From Ostrinia nubilalis (taxonomy: Eukaryota; Arthropoda; Insecta; Lepidoptera; Crambidae): a DNA stretch of 64,000 bases. Location of the stretch: assembly GCF_963855985.1 (NCBI RefSeq), contig NC_087091.1, forward strand, positions 14,328,154 through 14,392,153, given 5' to 3'. Position numbers and translations under genes: made by a program. This document shows positions 45,383 through 55,847 of the stretch, piece after piece. Position 1 is the stretch's first letter. Each line of letters begins with the position of its first letter. The notes under the pieces are model-generated. The model was not told where the DNA came from. It made no database searches and saw nothing but the letters and a program-made list of their open reading frames with translations.

Positions 45383-45549
45383 GAGTTGTGACATTGTCGA
45401 TTTTTTGTAAATTATTAATAACTACTAGCGAGCCCGTAGCATTGGGCATTTTTAGTTCAAGTCTCGAGCTACCAAATGCGCGCTGTTGCGAGTTCGCTGA
45501 TAGGTTAATAGGTTTCCAAAAATCGACAATGTCACTTGTGTCACAACTC
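45383..45549. mobile_element. 167-bp element with GAGTTGTGACATTGTCGATT ends
   Basis: The left end GAGTTGTGACA and right end TGTCACAACTC are exact inverted copies. Inner arms TGACATTGTCGATTTTT and AAAAATCGACAATGTCA are also inverted copies, so the right side carries an extra TTG between the two motifs. The centre includes GCGCGCTGTTGCGAG. It is a MITE-like palindrome of unassigned family. Confidence 0.72.
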
Positions 45550-45987
45550 ACCTCGGTCTCTTCTTCAATCGACAGAACATCAAAACCACTGTGGCATATG
45601 TAGTTTTAATACAGGCGTTTTTGCATCAAAAATGCATATTCTGATGAGATGCGATTGCCCTAATAGAACAAAAGAGTGCAAATCCAACTGCTGTTAACGG
45701 GCAAGTCAGTGACACAGACACTACACAGACAAGCAATTGATTGGCATTGCTGACTCTCTAGTATCTGTACACAAGGATTAATGTGATCAAACGTTTGTTC
45801 TTGTAATTGGGTCGCTCACCGCCGATTCCTCAGCACGACAAATGTTGCGTCGGAGCAGATTGGTTGCGGCGAACAAAGCACCGTGTCCATGATTTTAGAT
45901 TTGTAGTACGATTTCAGATTTTAAATTTACCTTAACTACCTAATTAGTGCGTCTAAACAGAACATTTTCTAATGAATTTAATTTGAA

Positions 45988-46120
45988 GCCACGATAGCCG
46001 AACGGTGAAGGGGTCGGACTGGCCGATTCGTGATCCGGGGAGCGCAGGTTCGGTCCCTGCCGTCGCTCAATCATCAACAGCCGTTTACAGTCCACTGCTG
46101 GACTATGAGTCTCCTCCACT
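45988..46120 (+). mobile_element. tRNA-derived SINE family S2, 5' part
   Basis: A-box-like TAGCCGAACGGTGAAGG and B-box GGTTCGGTCCCTGCC indicate a tRNA-derived head. The body continues TTTACAGTCCACTGCTGGAC, GAGTCTCCTCCACTA and is cut there by a foldback element. The rest resumes at 47226. Confidence 0.75.
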
Positions 46121-46121
46121 A

Positions 46122-47225
46122 CAGTGTGAGTCACGTTAAAGTGCACATATGAAAACATGTGAAACTAGACCTATTTTTATCGACAAAAAAGAGGTCAAAA
46201 ATTTTTTGAGATTATTTTTTAATTTTTTATAGATTTTTTTTTCTTCCAATTACTTATTGTAAAGAAAACGTAATAACTTTTAAACTAAGAGGTATATTCT
46301 GATAAAATAAAAACAGTAATAATGCTAAATAACAGGCGATACTAAAAAAATACATAAAATACACAAAAAAGGCCAACAAATAATAAAAAATTATACTTTT
46401 TGAAAAAAATCTGCTTTTAAATTCGTGTTTTTTTGGTTATTTGATAAATTTCTCCAAAAAATGCCCCTATAACCGGTGATTTTTATTACTTTGTATTATT
46501 ATCTATCGTATTACTTTCGTAAAACCAAAAATCGCATGTCTCTATCCCTATCACAACGTTTGCAATGATCGTTTGAACTAAGCCTCTCCGGGCGCGCCAT
46601 TCAACGCTTCGTTAACAACGAAACTGAAAATGGCTCTAGATTTGTAATTTTGATAAAGACAAGTTAGATTTTAAATAAAAACAAAAGATTTCGAAGTAAA
46701 ATAAGCATTTTAGTTAAAATTAAAATTGTCTCTACCTGTAGCGGAGAATAATGTTGTGACAGGCCTTTGTTCAAACGATCATAGCAAATGTTGTGATAGG
46801 GATAGAGACATGTGATTTTTGGTTTTACAAAGGTAATACGATAGAGAATAATAAAAAGTAATAAAAACCACCGGTTATAGGGGCATTTTTTGGAGAAATT
46901 TATCAAATAACCAAAAAAACACGAATTTAAAAGCAGATTTTTTTCAAAAAGTATCATTTTTTATTATTTGTTGGCCTTTTTTGTGTATTTTATGTATTTT
47001 TTTAGTATTGCCTGTTATTTAGCATTATTACTGTTTTTATTTTATCAAGATATACCGCTTAGTTTAAAAGTTATTACGTTTTCTTTACAATAAGTAATTG
47101 GAAGAATAAAAAATCTATAAAAAATTAAAAAAAAATCTCAAAAAATTTTTGACCTCTTTTTTGTCGATAAAAATAGGTCTAGTTTCATCTACTTTCATAT
47201 GTACACTTTAACGTGACTCACACTG
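46122..47225. mobile_element. Foldback element with ~465-bp inverted arms and TA duplication
   Basis: The left arm (46122 to about 46588) and right arm (about 46760-47225) are reverse complements over their full length with scattered differences, such as GGCGATACT against GGCAATACT. The ends are CAGTGTGAGTCACGTTAAAG and its inverse, bordered by TA at 46120-46121 and 47226-47227. CAGT ends and TA duplication fit Tc1/mariner-type mobilisation. The 171-bp spacer encodes nothing recognisable. Removing the element and one TA rejoins the host SINE at the palindrome CTCCACTATAGTGGAG. The arms are much longer than usual MITE TIRs, and a transcript through them would fold into a long hairpin. Confidence 0.9.
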
Positions 47226-47450
47226 TATAGTGGAGGGTTTTGCCATAATCTCCACGCTTGGCAGGCGGGTTGGAGATCGCAGTTTAAAAGATTGATGTTT
47301 TTCAGAGAGCGCTGCTGCCCATTCTCTGTTTGATGTGTAGTCCCTATGCCGTCGCTCGACTATGTGTATTTAGCTTAGTACGAGGGGCTAACGGGAGTAT
47401 TAGTAATTTGTGCAATAACAAATTACTAATAATCTTTATTAAAAAAATCC
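47226..47450 (+). mobile_element. tRNA-derived SINE family S2, 3' part
   Basis: Continues directly from the first part after removal of the foldback: GTGGAGGGTTTTGCCATAAT, CTCCACGCTTGGCAGGCGGG, TTGGAGATCGCAG. The tail region ACGAGGGGCTAACGGGAG and TATTAGTAATTTGT is also found at 5820-5875. It ends in a CAAATTACTA hairpin and an A-rich run. Confidence 0.75.
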
Positions 47451-49335
47451 GTGGCCCAAATGATGGCCCTACCAGAAGAAGAGACAAAAAGAAACCCACG
47501 ATTGGGACACTATAAAATTGGGGGATTCTAAGAAAAGATGATTTTAGTATTATCTCGTAAGTAGTGACTGAGAAAACTGCAGGTTCGAAGTAGAATTAGG
47601 GTATTTGGATGAGCCAATATGCCCTGTATCCGATTCGAATCCGTAAAACCTCTAACAAGCAAAACCTACTACTGCTACTTCGGTCCGACCAACTTTCTCG
47701 ACGTCGCATCAAAAGTAATTTCATAATTGCTCTAAGGGCCTGCTTCTTCCCTCCACGTTCATCATCATGACAATAATGATGGGCATATCTAAAAACCTTC
47801 AGGTGATTTTGTATCAATTACTTTCACAGTCCAATTAAAAGTATGCCTACGTAGAAAAATGAGACTGTTTTTTTACCTTCTTATCGCTCCACTAGTTCTG
47901 ATTGTTCTGAAGAAACAAAAAGCTGCCCATCGTTTTGTTTTTGATAACTGCAATCATCATCCCTAAATAAAGGTTCTTCTATTCATACATCTATAAGTTA
48001 GAGCTTAGTTAAAATTACTTTTATCAATATCAGCAGTGCGATTACTAAAAAAACTTAAAATTGCTTAAATAAAAATATTTGAACGGTGACAACAATGTGA
48101 GAATTTGTTAGTACAACTTTTGTTCTCCTTTCGTTAGTTCGAAATCGACAAGATGATTGTGTGAGCAATAGCTTAGGGCTGCCTGTCTATTGGAAAAGTT
48201 CATCAGACCGAGGCACGTCCAGCAAAACACTGCTCCTTATAAAGTTGTAATAGTGCAATTTCGCAACAAACCTACATACATAGTCTGCAATAAACTTTCT
48301 TATCATTGATAGCAGCCATCGGCCGTGATAACGGCGCGGCTGCGCACGCTCCAGTTGCTATGATACCGTTGTGATCTCGCGCATCAAATGTGAGCTGCGA
48401 TGCACTGCTGGACACGGGGTAGTTATGCATCACTGTCTAACCTCAGTATTTTGAGAAGGACAGCATGAGAGATTGGTCAAGCAATAATGGTAACTTATGA
48501 ACATCTTTGAGGAGTAATAAAATTGAAATTGGTGAAAAGATATTTTTATTTACAGTCTTCGATTTTCGTTCGTTCTTGCGTTGGACAACGATTTTACCAA
48601 AATCTAATCTAGACAGAAGCTGTACACTTGATGCATTATGGGATATCTATTAATTCTTAATTCATTTCATTCACATACTGCCTAAAAATTATTGTCCTGT
48701 AACTGTAATTTTTTTCTGTCAATTTTCTAATGATTTTTCTTTTTTTTTATACACGAGGAAGACTAGTGTAAGTTGAAAAAATCTTGTTATGTACACTTGA
48801 TCTTGTCTTGTTATGGTGTTAATAAGTGAACTGTGGCCACACATTTTATTGACCATGATTTTCGCTGTGTAGTCAGCCGTAAAAACTCAGTACTCAAAAA
48901 AAGGTGTTGTTTGCTTTGGTCAGAGCATTATTCTTAACGGTAATTGTTATTGACGTGCACTTTTTCATAACTTTCTTCTTATCCAAAATTAGTAGAGTAC
49001 AAAAGTGGTTTTTGAAATTATTTGTCTGTACCTATATACGAGTAAGCTGTAGTAGGTATTTTGATACCATCATCACAAAAGTTGTAGTTGGTACATTGGA
49101 CAGTTAGAAAGGATTTAAAACAAATAGATATGCAAAGGAATACTGTCCACATTACCCAAGCGTGTCTAAACACAGCACAACAAGAAAATGCTGATTAGAA
49201 ACACCACAGTGGTGAGGCAACGTGGGGTAAAGCATGTGATTGTAGTCCACTTGCTAATGAGCGAGCAAACACGCGAGCAATCTGTACTAACAACACCTTG
49301 ATATATGGCCGGTTGGGTTACGATTATCAGTCGAT
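47451..49335. other. No recognisable gene
   Basis: AT-rich. At 48390-48425 a GCACTGCTGGACACGGGGTA motif recalls the SINE body, but the copy is too short to classify. Confidence 0.5.
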
Positions 49336-49337
49336 TA

Positions 49338-49584
49338 AGAGTAGGCGCACACCGTTGATTTTTAGTTGGCCGATGGTTTAGTCGGGCAGTTGATCAGTAT
49401 GGGCATTTATTTATTTATTTATTTATTTAATTTATTTATTCATGAATAGAACGGTAGTACCAATTACACTATTCATGTATGGGAGTGCGCACACTACGCC
49501 GATTCGATTTGGCCGATTCTTCATACAAATTAAAATCGGGCACAACTATCGGCCAACTAAAAATCAACGGTGTGCTCCTACTCT
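49338..49584. mobile_element. MITE with 40-bp TIRs (AGAGTAGGCGCACACCGTTG)
   Basis: The left end AGAGTAGGCGCACACCGTTG, then ATTTTTAGTTGGCCGAT, is repeated inverted at the right end (CCTACTCT preceded by CAACGGTGTGCT). TA borders both ends. The loop has TTTA repeats at 49405-49440. A shorter relative lies at 15290-15405. About 247 bp and non-coding. Confidence 0.82.
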
Positions 49585-49627
49585 TATAGTTGATTATAAT
49601 AGTATAGTGGACTTCAGGTAAACGATG

Positions 49628-49735
49628 TTAAGGGACTATTCCCACCGCTCGTTCCTATCGCTTCAACTCCTGTGTAGCTAGGATCTACAGCTTGACCGCT
49701 AATATCAAAACCCAACTAATGATGACAAGTTAGAC
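49628..49735 (-). repeat. Dispersed repeat family D, copy 3
   Basis: GGACTATTCCCACCGCTCGT, TCAACTCCTGTGTAGCTAGG, ATCTACAGCTTGACCG and AAACCCAACTAATGA align in order with copy 1 reversed. The 3' part is missing. Confidence 0.62.
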
Positions 49736-50277
49736 AAAGATCATTTTTAAGAAATTCCTATTCGCCCACTGAAACACGCATATTCTATGAATTCGTATAT
49801 GAAATGGCGTTTCTTTGCTTCAAAAAATGTGCTTTTAGGTACATATTTATAGTTCTAAGGGCTTTTTAGTTTTAGTTCATTGGTTTATTCCAACTTAATG
49901 GAGAAATATGTAGGTAATTACGAACTTATTATGCTGTAAAACTATAAAACTCGCTTAAGAGATTGTCTAAATTGTTTAGAAACTTTATCAATATAAGAAT
50001 TTAACTAAAACTATGGTAGCTTAACCGATACTCATAACTACAAGTTGTGCAAGCCACTAGGGAGAACTATAATCTGAGCTCCAAAGTTGCAATGGCCGAA
50101 CTTTTGCTCTACTTTTTTAGAACTTATATTCTTAACGCACGTTTCTTCTGATTCTACATGGTTATTTGGACAGGCTTAATGGATTTTTTTGAAACTTATA
50201 CTATTTTTGTTGAAGCTAATGAGATTAAGCTCACCACATAGCAAAAACGCAGTCCTGAAAAGTATCATGCAATATAC

Positions 50278-50360
50278 TTCGTTCGTTTCAGCCAAATGAC
50301 GTCCATTGCTGGACAAAGGCCTCCCCCAAGGATTTACATAACCACCAGTCCTGCGCTGTG
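50278..50360 (-). mobile_element. RTE-type LINE 3' end fragment
   Basis: Complement of the RTE end: TTCGTTTCAGCCAAATGACG, TCCATTGCTGGACAAAGGC, CTCCCCCAAGGATTTACA, AGTCCTGCGCTGTGC. About 83 bp, with no further coding part. Confidence 0.75.
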
Positions 50361-51097
50361 CTATATGTACTTAGTATAAAAATATTATAACCATCTTAAC
50401 GACCTACATTCCTTTAGGCCAGAAATGTGGAACAAAACAACTTACTGAATTATCTTAAATTATCTTAAAGTCTTAACTAGGTTGAAAGAAAAAATGATGA
50501 TACAATTTATTAAATAAGTATGGAAAATAACTATACTTATAATAATATGTTATTGTCAATGGTCTGATAAATTGCCTGACGCCGACTCTCACATTATCCA
50601 AAGGAGGTTAGAAAGACAATAACAATGATGTTTTTATACTTTTATGATGCCATTTATACCCATTATTACAAGCTTTTATTTACTTTCATTACACATTTTA
50701 ATGGTATTTTTGATATATTGAAACTTGTTTCTAGGCTTCTGTACCGTTCATATCGATAGTGGAAGTATCAATTAATGTAAGGGACATTTTGGCCAAAATG
50801 AGTTATATATACCAACGCATTCAGAATTTTCGGCTCTATCGATTGGTATACTTGAAATGTTGATATCTTTAAAAAAATGTCCCTTACCTTAAACATTTTT
50901 AGTCGTCTGAATACGACTTTTGGGGAAACAAATGATTTAAAGGACGTAAATTCCTTTTAATAATACAATTCAGCCCTTACCCTAAACTGTTGGTTTTAAC
51001 TTTTGAACTCATTGAACCTTACTTCATTTAAAACTTTTTGATTTATTATAATTAGGCCCTTACGTTAATATGCATATAGGATATCAATTACTTTTTT

Positions 51098-51200
51098 TGG
51101 TGGTGATATGCATTTAATGCCTCCCACTCCTACTACACTTATGAACACTAAGTTGTCTTGTTTCTATCTTTTTTCTGTTCATTTTTACGCAGTTGGGTTT
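51098..51200 (+). repeat. Left arm of inner inverted repeat around RTE
   Basis: Contains TGGTGATATGCATTTAATGC, GAACACTAAGTTGTCTTGTT, TCTGTTCATTTTTACGCAGT. The reverse complement at 52321-52404 shares TTGTCTTGTTTCTATCTTTT and TGTTCATTTTTACGCAGTT. A third, direct copy lies at 52412-52476. Confidence 0.85.
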
Positions 51201-52310
51201 TTGACCGAGGGGCTGAAGGCTCTTCAGAAGCTGTTCAATTCCGTCATCCTCGAAGGAAAAACGCCTACGGTATGGCACAGAAGTGTGGTGACACTCTTCT
51301 TCAAAAAAGGCGACAAAACCTTGTTGAAGAATTATAGACCCATCTCACTTCCGAGCCATGTCTACAAGCTGTTTTCGAGAGTCATTACGAATCGTATCGC
51401 TCGTAAGCTCGATGACTTCCAGCCTCTCAATCTCTCAATCGCTTTAGTACACCACATACATACGCCACGGCAAATTATACAGAAGACCGAGGAGTATAGT
51501 CAGTCACTTTGCCTGGCGTTTGTGGACTATGAGAAAGCTTCGATCGAGACCTGGGCAGTACCTACTACAGTTTCTCCAACGGTGCCAAATTGACTACCTA
51601 TATCGATACATCGAAATGTTGAAAGGCTTGTACGAAAACGCCACAATGTCGTTCCGTCTCCAGGATCAAGACTCGAAACCAGTTGCAGCAGCAGACAGGG
51701 GGAACTGAAAACTCCGAAACTGTTTCTGGACTGGAACGGATTCGGCATAAATATCAACGGTGACTAAATAACCCACCTTCGATTCGCAAACGATATCATA
51801 GCCATGGCTGAGACCGTGGAAGATCTAGGCACAATGCACAATGGCCTGAGTCGAGCCTCTCAACAAGGGGGTCTTAAAATGAAACATGGACAAGACAAAA
51901 TCATGTCAAATGTCCGTGTTGCACCCACTCCTCTAAAGGTTGGATACTCTACACTCGGCAGTTGTTGACACTTATATATACCTAGTACAAACAGTCCAGT
52001 TAGGCTGGTTATAGTGTCACGCGGACCGTCCAGTGCGGATCCGCTTCACACAGCCGATCAAGTGGCAGTGGATGGAGCTCGTAGCTTGCAAAGCTGATGG
52101 CCGCTGGGGCAGAAAAATTCTTGAGTGGCGACCACGAGCTGGAAGACGTAATGTGCTGCAGACCCCCACTAGGTCAACCGACGATCTGGTGAAGGTTGTA
52201 GGAGGTGCCTGGATGCTGGTGGCGCAGGACCGGTTGTTGTGGAAATCCTTGGGGGAAGACCTTTGTCCAGCAGTGGACGTCATTCGGCTAAAACGAACGA
52301 ACGATAATTG
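51201..52310 (+). pseudogene. RTE-type LINE, broken reverse-transcriptase copy
   Basis: The longest RTE copy in the window. From 51201 it reads LTEGLKALQKLFNSVILEGK, TVWHRSVVTLFFKKGDKT, LKNYRPISLPSHVYKLFSRV, then TRQIIQKTEEY-like and CLAFVDYEKA. These are the finger and palm segments of an RTE reverse transcriptase. Frameshifts follow near 51545 and 51700, a stop at about 51763, and at 51783-51794 the catalytic FADD box reads FAND (Asp to Asn). After 52000 an internal deletion joins to the C-terminal KWQW-ELVACKADGRWGRK, EWRPRAGRR, DDLVKV region, with a last frameshift before the WTSFG-like end. It ends with CGAACGAACGATAATTG and ten A (52311-52320). No endonuclease domain remains. Inactive. 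Confidence 0.92.
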
Positions 52311-52320
52311 AAAAAAAAAA

Positions 52321-52476
52321 CCTAACTGCGTAAAAATGAACAGAAAAAGATAGAAACAAGACAACTTGTTCACAAATGCAGACGTAGGCATCATCAGTGA
52401 CTAAATGTTTTGTTGGTGATGTGTATTTGATGCCTCCAACTGCATTTGTGAACACTAAGTTGTCTTGTTTCTATCT
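52321..52476. repeat. Right arms of inner inverted repeat: one inverted, one direct
   Basis: 52321-52404 is the reverse complement of 51115-51200. 52412-52476 is in the same orientation as the left arm (TGGTGATGTGTATTTGATGC, GAACACTAAGTTGTCTTGTT). The two therefore form a small palindrome next to each other, and the RTE poly-A abuts the inverted arm directly. Confidence 0.82.
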
Positions 52477-52880
52477 CTTCTCTTCGTTTTGTTAATGAAT
52501 ACTCGAATGCAACCTCTACTTACATCAGGTTTCAATGTTAAAATTGTCAAGTTACAATAATATTACTGTCGTGTTTATTCTTAAATGTACCTTACAACAT
52601 ACATGACATTCCATACTGTGAAATTTCAACATTGTAAGGTACAGTCAAGCTCGTTTTTTTAATGTAAGGGACATGCTATCTTTTAAACTACCCATTTTTC
52701 GAAAATTTGGCGTTTATATTATGAAAGAACAGAAAATTCTAAGAAACTTTGCCATAGAAACTATTTAAATCGTAACATCACATAAAAAGATATTGAGGTA
52801 TAAAGAAAAAAAAAATCGTTTTTTGGCTCTCCTGAAAAGTCGTGTTTTGTCCCTTACAGTAATTGATATTTCCACTATCG

Positions 52881-53465
52881 AATTTAAGATGATACTATTA
52901 TAACTTGATCAAATTATTTTTGATACTCTTTATAGTAGTACCTACTATTATCTTATTAGTTTAATAACATCAAATTATAAGCAAAGATAAAAACCTTTAC
53001 CTACTTATTTCACAATCTCCATAATATCTGAAGGAAAATCCGCGCCATTTTAACAAGACGAAATATTATAATTGGACGCTAGCCGGAGATTTGCCAAACT
53101 TTAAATTGCTAGAATTTTGCTTTACTTTGAACATTATTTTATAAATACATGAAAGTTAAGGTCATTTACTATGTTGGATAAATATTTGTGCACTTACAAT
53201 TTTGTTTGGGTTGTTATATAATTCTGAGCTCAAAGTCTACACATATTGGGAAAGTGCACGACATTAGCGCCATCTGCCAACGGAACTTTATGGGGCATAT
53301 GTCAAAAAATAAATAACAACAGCTTTCTTATTTTTATTGATTAAAGTAAATAAAATATAATTTAAAAGACAATAAGTGGTACGTTGAATTGAATTTGATA
53401 AAAACTGTTTATGGAGAAATGGATGTCATTATAAAAACTGGTTTTGAGTGTGTAAAACACACAAT
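52881..53465. other. No recognisable gene
   Basis: AT-rich upstream region of the SWIM-like fragment. No promoter motif can be asserted. Confidence 0.4.
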
Positions 53466-53957
53466 ATGTTTCCAACCCCAAACTCAGCTAAAAGGAAAAA
53501 AAAGGTGCTAGCAGAGCATGTGAGGAATGTAGAAGAGCTGAGAACTAATGGCAATAGTTATTTAATATGAGCCCCCATCATTCGTCAAACATCGGTGACC
53601 TCGACACCCTATAAAACAAGTTTAAACGTAAGTAATCTCCTAACCTAAAAATATGACTAAAGATTTAGATAAAGTTATATATAAAAATAATATTCATTGC
53701 ATTTATTACAGATCGATCATGCTAGGGTTGTCACAGGAGTAAAATGCAGCTGCGTTTATAACCAGAGCGGCAAGTGCAAACATGTTGCTGCTTTAATATG
53801 TTACATTAACAACAAAGTTAGATTCAAAAACGAGCATCGAACAACAATGGGGAGAACCCAGTACCTATTCGTTAATTTGTACCTTGTAATAATAAGTAAT
53901 TGTATTGATTTCCAGAAACGATCCTTTCCTGGAAAATATATCTCCAATTTATGCTAA
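53466..53957 (+). pseudogene. SWIM-type zinc-finger gene fragment, two exons
   Basis: Exon 1 (53466-53627) starts MFPTPNSAKRKKKVLAEHV and ends IIRQTSVTSTPYKTSLN before a GTAAGT donor. Exon 2 starts after TTATTACAG at 53712 and continues in phase 0: IDHARVVTGVKC-SC, then SGKCKHVAALICYIN. The C-x-C-x8-C-x-H pattern is a SWIM zinc finger, a nucleic-acid or protein binding module seen in MULE-type transposases and insect proteins of unknown role. The segment SVTSTPY before the finger also fits that class. A TGA at 53568-53570 interrupts exon 1. The frame ends at 53957 without further domains. The 84-bp intron argues against a retrocopy. Likely a decayed gene or DNA-transposon exon; alternatively a start downstream of the stop. 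Confidence 0.55.
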
Positions 53958-54826
53958 CTTCTTATGTTTGGATGTGTTACAGTAATGATACTGATAAGAA
54001 AGTGTTAATTTAATATATAATGATAATAATATAAGTTTTTAAACTTTGTAATATAAGTGCAGAACTTTATAAAATAAAAAACAGTTATGTTCTTCAAAAG
54101 TTTAATTTTATTTACCTCTTACACAGTATTACTCTTGGAAAAGATTGGAGGCTGTAAATTAACTAAAACACAAAAGATATGTACAATATCATCAATACAA
54201 TTGAATAAATTAACACAATCACATTAAATCAGAACAACATTGACAATGACAAGACAAGTTTGTTTGCTTCCCTTGCCCGTTTTGTTACACATTTGTGCCG
54301 CGACGAGCGCAGCGATCGTTTTCTTTACCCCTTCCACACACTTCGCACGTTCCCAATACTCGTACATAATCTCTACATTGTCTCTCTATTTACTAAAGTG
54401 ATTATTTTATTTAATTAGATTGCATTCAATGGTTGTTAAATAAAAAAAATCTTAGGCTGGATTGCACCAACTTTGTTGGAGTTTGACAGATTCATTGGAC
54501 AGGCATCGAGAATCAAGACGTCGGTTTTTGGCCAACGATAGCTTCAAATCCCATTGTTTTCTTTTTTTAAATACGGCTTCGAGCACAGAATCAATTTAAA
54601 ATGTTCTTTTTTCAAATGCCGCCCGCAAACTTTTCAAAACAAATGAAGATCGAACGGTCCTTGCGCCATCGGATTGCTATAATGGCGCCCTATGAGAGCA
54701 TTAATTGGAGCGTGGCAGAGGGGTTGTGTCGTAACCTGCAAATGTTTTAGATGCCGCAGTTAGCACTCACAACAAACGCAAGCGTCTTATTGTGGTTGTT
54801 ATAGGGTGCTAATTTGCATAAAAACT
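53958..54826. other. No recognisable gene
   Basis: AATAAA-like signals near 54070 could end the transcript upstream. A TTAGGCTGGATTGCACCAAC motif at 54452-54471 resembles the left end of the GCACCATCTTA MITE, without its partner. Confidence 0.4.
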
Positions 54827-54828
54827 TT

Positions 54829-54949
54829 TAGGCTGAGTTGCACCATCTTACTTTGACTTTAACAAACGTGAAAAATCTATCAAACTCCATACAAAAAGCA
54901 CCGGTTATCGTTATAGCTACGGTAAAAGTTAAATGGTGCAACTCACCCT
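54829..54949 (+). mobile_element. Palindromic GCACCATCTTA MITE, copy D, TTA-flanked
   Basis: Starts TAGGCTGAGTTGCACCATCT and ends AAATGGTGCAACTCACCCTT. TTA lies at each border. Internal CAAACTCCATACAAAAAGCA and CCGGTTATCGTTATAGCTAC match copies A and B. This is the best-preserved member. Confidence 0.8.
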
Positions 54950-54952
54950 TAA

Positions 54953-55385
54953 ACTCGATTTGCTGATTGTACTAACTTATCTGATTTGGAAGATTTTTGT
55001 CTTGTTTTTTTTTTTCTTCTAAATTGAAATTGCGAACGGTTTTAACCGTCAATTCGAAGTTTTAAACCGCCTTTTTGTCGGTAATAGCCCGTCAAGCGGA
55101 GTTATGGCGTGTTGTGAACTATTAAACGGGGTTTATATGGGGTTTAATGGTGAGGGGCGTGGAACCGATGTTTAAGTGATTTTATTAAGATTGCTGTGAG
55201 TAATCGTATGTGCTGTAAGTTGGAACAGTTTTGAAATGCAATTGACCTTGCGAATATGAAGTAGTAGGTATTTTGTAGTTAATGTTGTTGATTTAGCGTA
55301 TCATTACAAAGGTATCCTCTATTGTTTTTAACATTATGAAGAACAGTAGAACGTTTTCGTAGCGCACTACGTTTAACCAGGCCTG
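54953..55385. other. No recognisable gene
   Basis: AT-rich, nothing supported. Confidence 0.45.
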
Positions 55386-55525
55386 TTCATCTCCGCGAGT
55401 TTACATCGAAAACAAAACACGCACGATGGCCCACCTACAGGATACTATTCGACAAGGCCTCACATACGAGCGAACATTGACTCACGCACGCGTATTCTTG
55501 TGTATGATGGAAGAAAATAAAGAAA

Positions 55526-55618
55526 ATGGTGTACTAAATATTGTGCAGTATTTAACTGCCTAAATAATAATAAAAACACAGAATGTACTTTTTTAAGTTG
55601 CCTCAAGACACTGAGAGA
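55526..55618 (+). pseudogene. THAP-like zinc-finger N-terminal remnant
   Basis: One frame gives KYCAVFNCLNNNKNTECTF and, after a one-base shift at the T-run 55589-55595, KLPQDTER. A C-x-V-x2-C-x-N pattern followed by a F-x-x-P-x-D-x-x-R motif is the start of a THAP domain, a DNA-binding zinc finger found in P-element transposases and in host proteins. A start codon at 55526 lies just upstream but is out of frame owing to a small lesion (TACTAAATA). The wider segment (GTTCATCTCCGCGAG near 55386 to about 55790) looks, from memory, like a sequence repeated in other lepidopteran genomes, so a P-like transposon origin is plausible. Inactive. Confidence 0.5.
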
Positions 55619-55847
55619 TAAATAAGTAGTTAATATAATTCATGATAATTCATGCTAAATCATGTATTTCCTCCGCCATTTTCCGCAGTTTGGCACCTCA
55701 CGTCACATCATTTTACCGAAGTCAGCCCTATAGCTTCGGCGCAGTGCCGATCACTGACGTTTGTCAACAAAATGGTGCTTGACTCTTGAGACAGGCTAAA
55801 TTACACCATATTGTTAATGACATTGAGCATACATTTTTTTAAATACC

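Larger units (their letters stand above)
50754..52880. mobile_element. Outer inverted-repeat structure with GTAAGGGACA motifs
   Basis: The left segment 50754-50786 (CGATAGTGGAAGTATCAATT, then AATGTAAGGGACA) is repeated inverted at 52848-52880 with about two differences in 33. Each end block also has a second inverted GTAAGGGACAT: left block ends at 50887, right block begins at 52664. Each block is therefore itself TIR-like (111 and 194 bp). Between the blocks lie the inner inverted repeats and the RTE fragment. It could be one composite element or two related insertions in opposite orientation. Confidence 0.6.

Noticed and set aside
45940..46158. Protein-coding gene on the minus strand
   Set aside because: The frame coincides with the SINE head and the start of the foldback arm.
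46664..46957. Protein-coding gene on the minus strand
   Set aside because: It spans the spacer and one arm of the foldback; composition is low complexity and no motif is seen.
46122..47225. Assembly mirror artefact
   Set aside because: The arms differ at scattered positions and the TA-flanked insertion cleanly interrupts a SINE.
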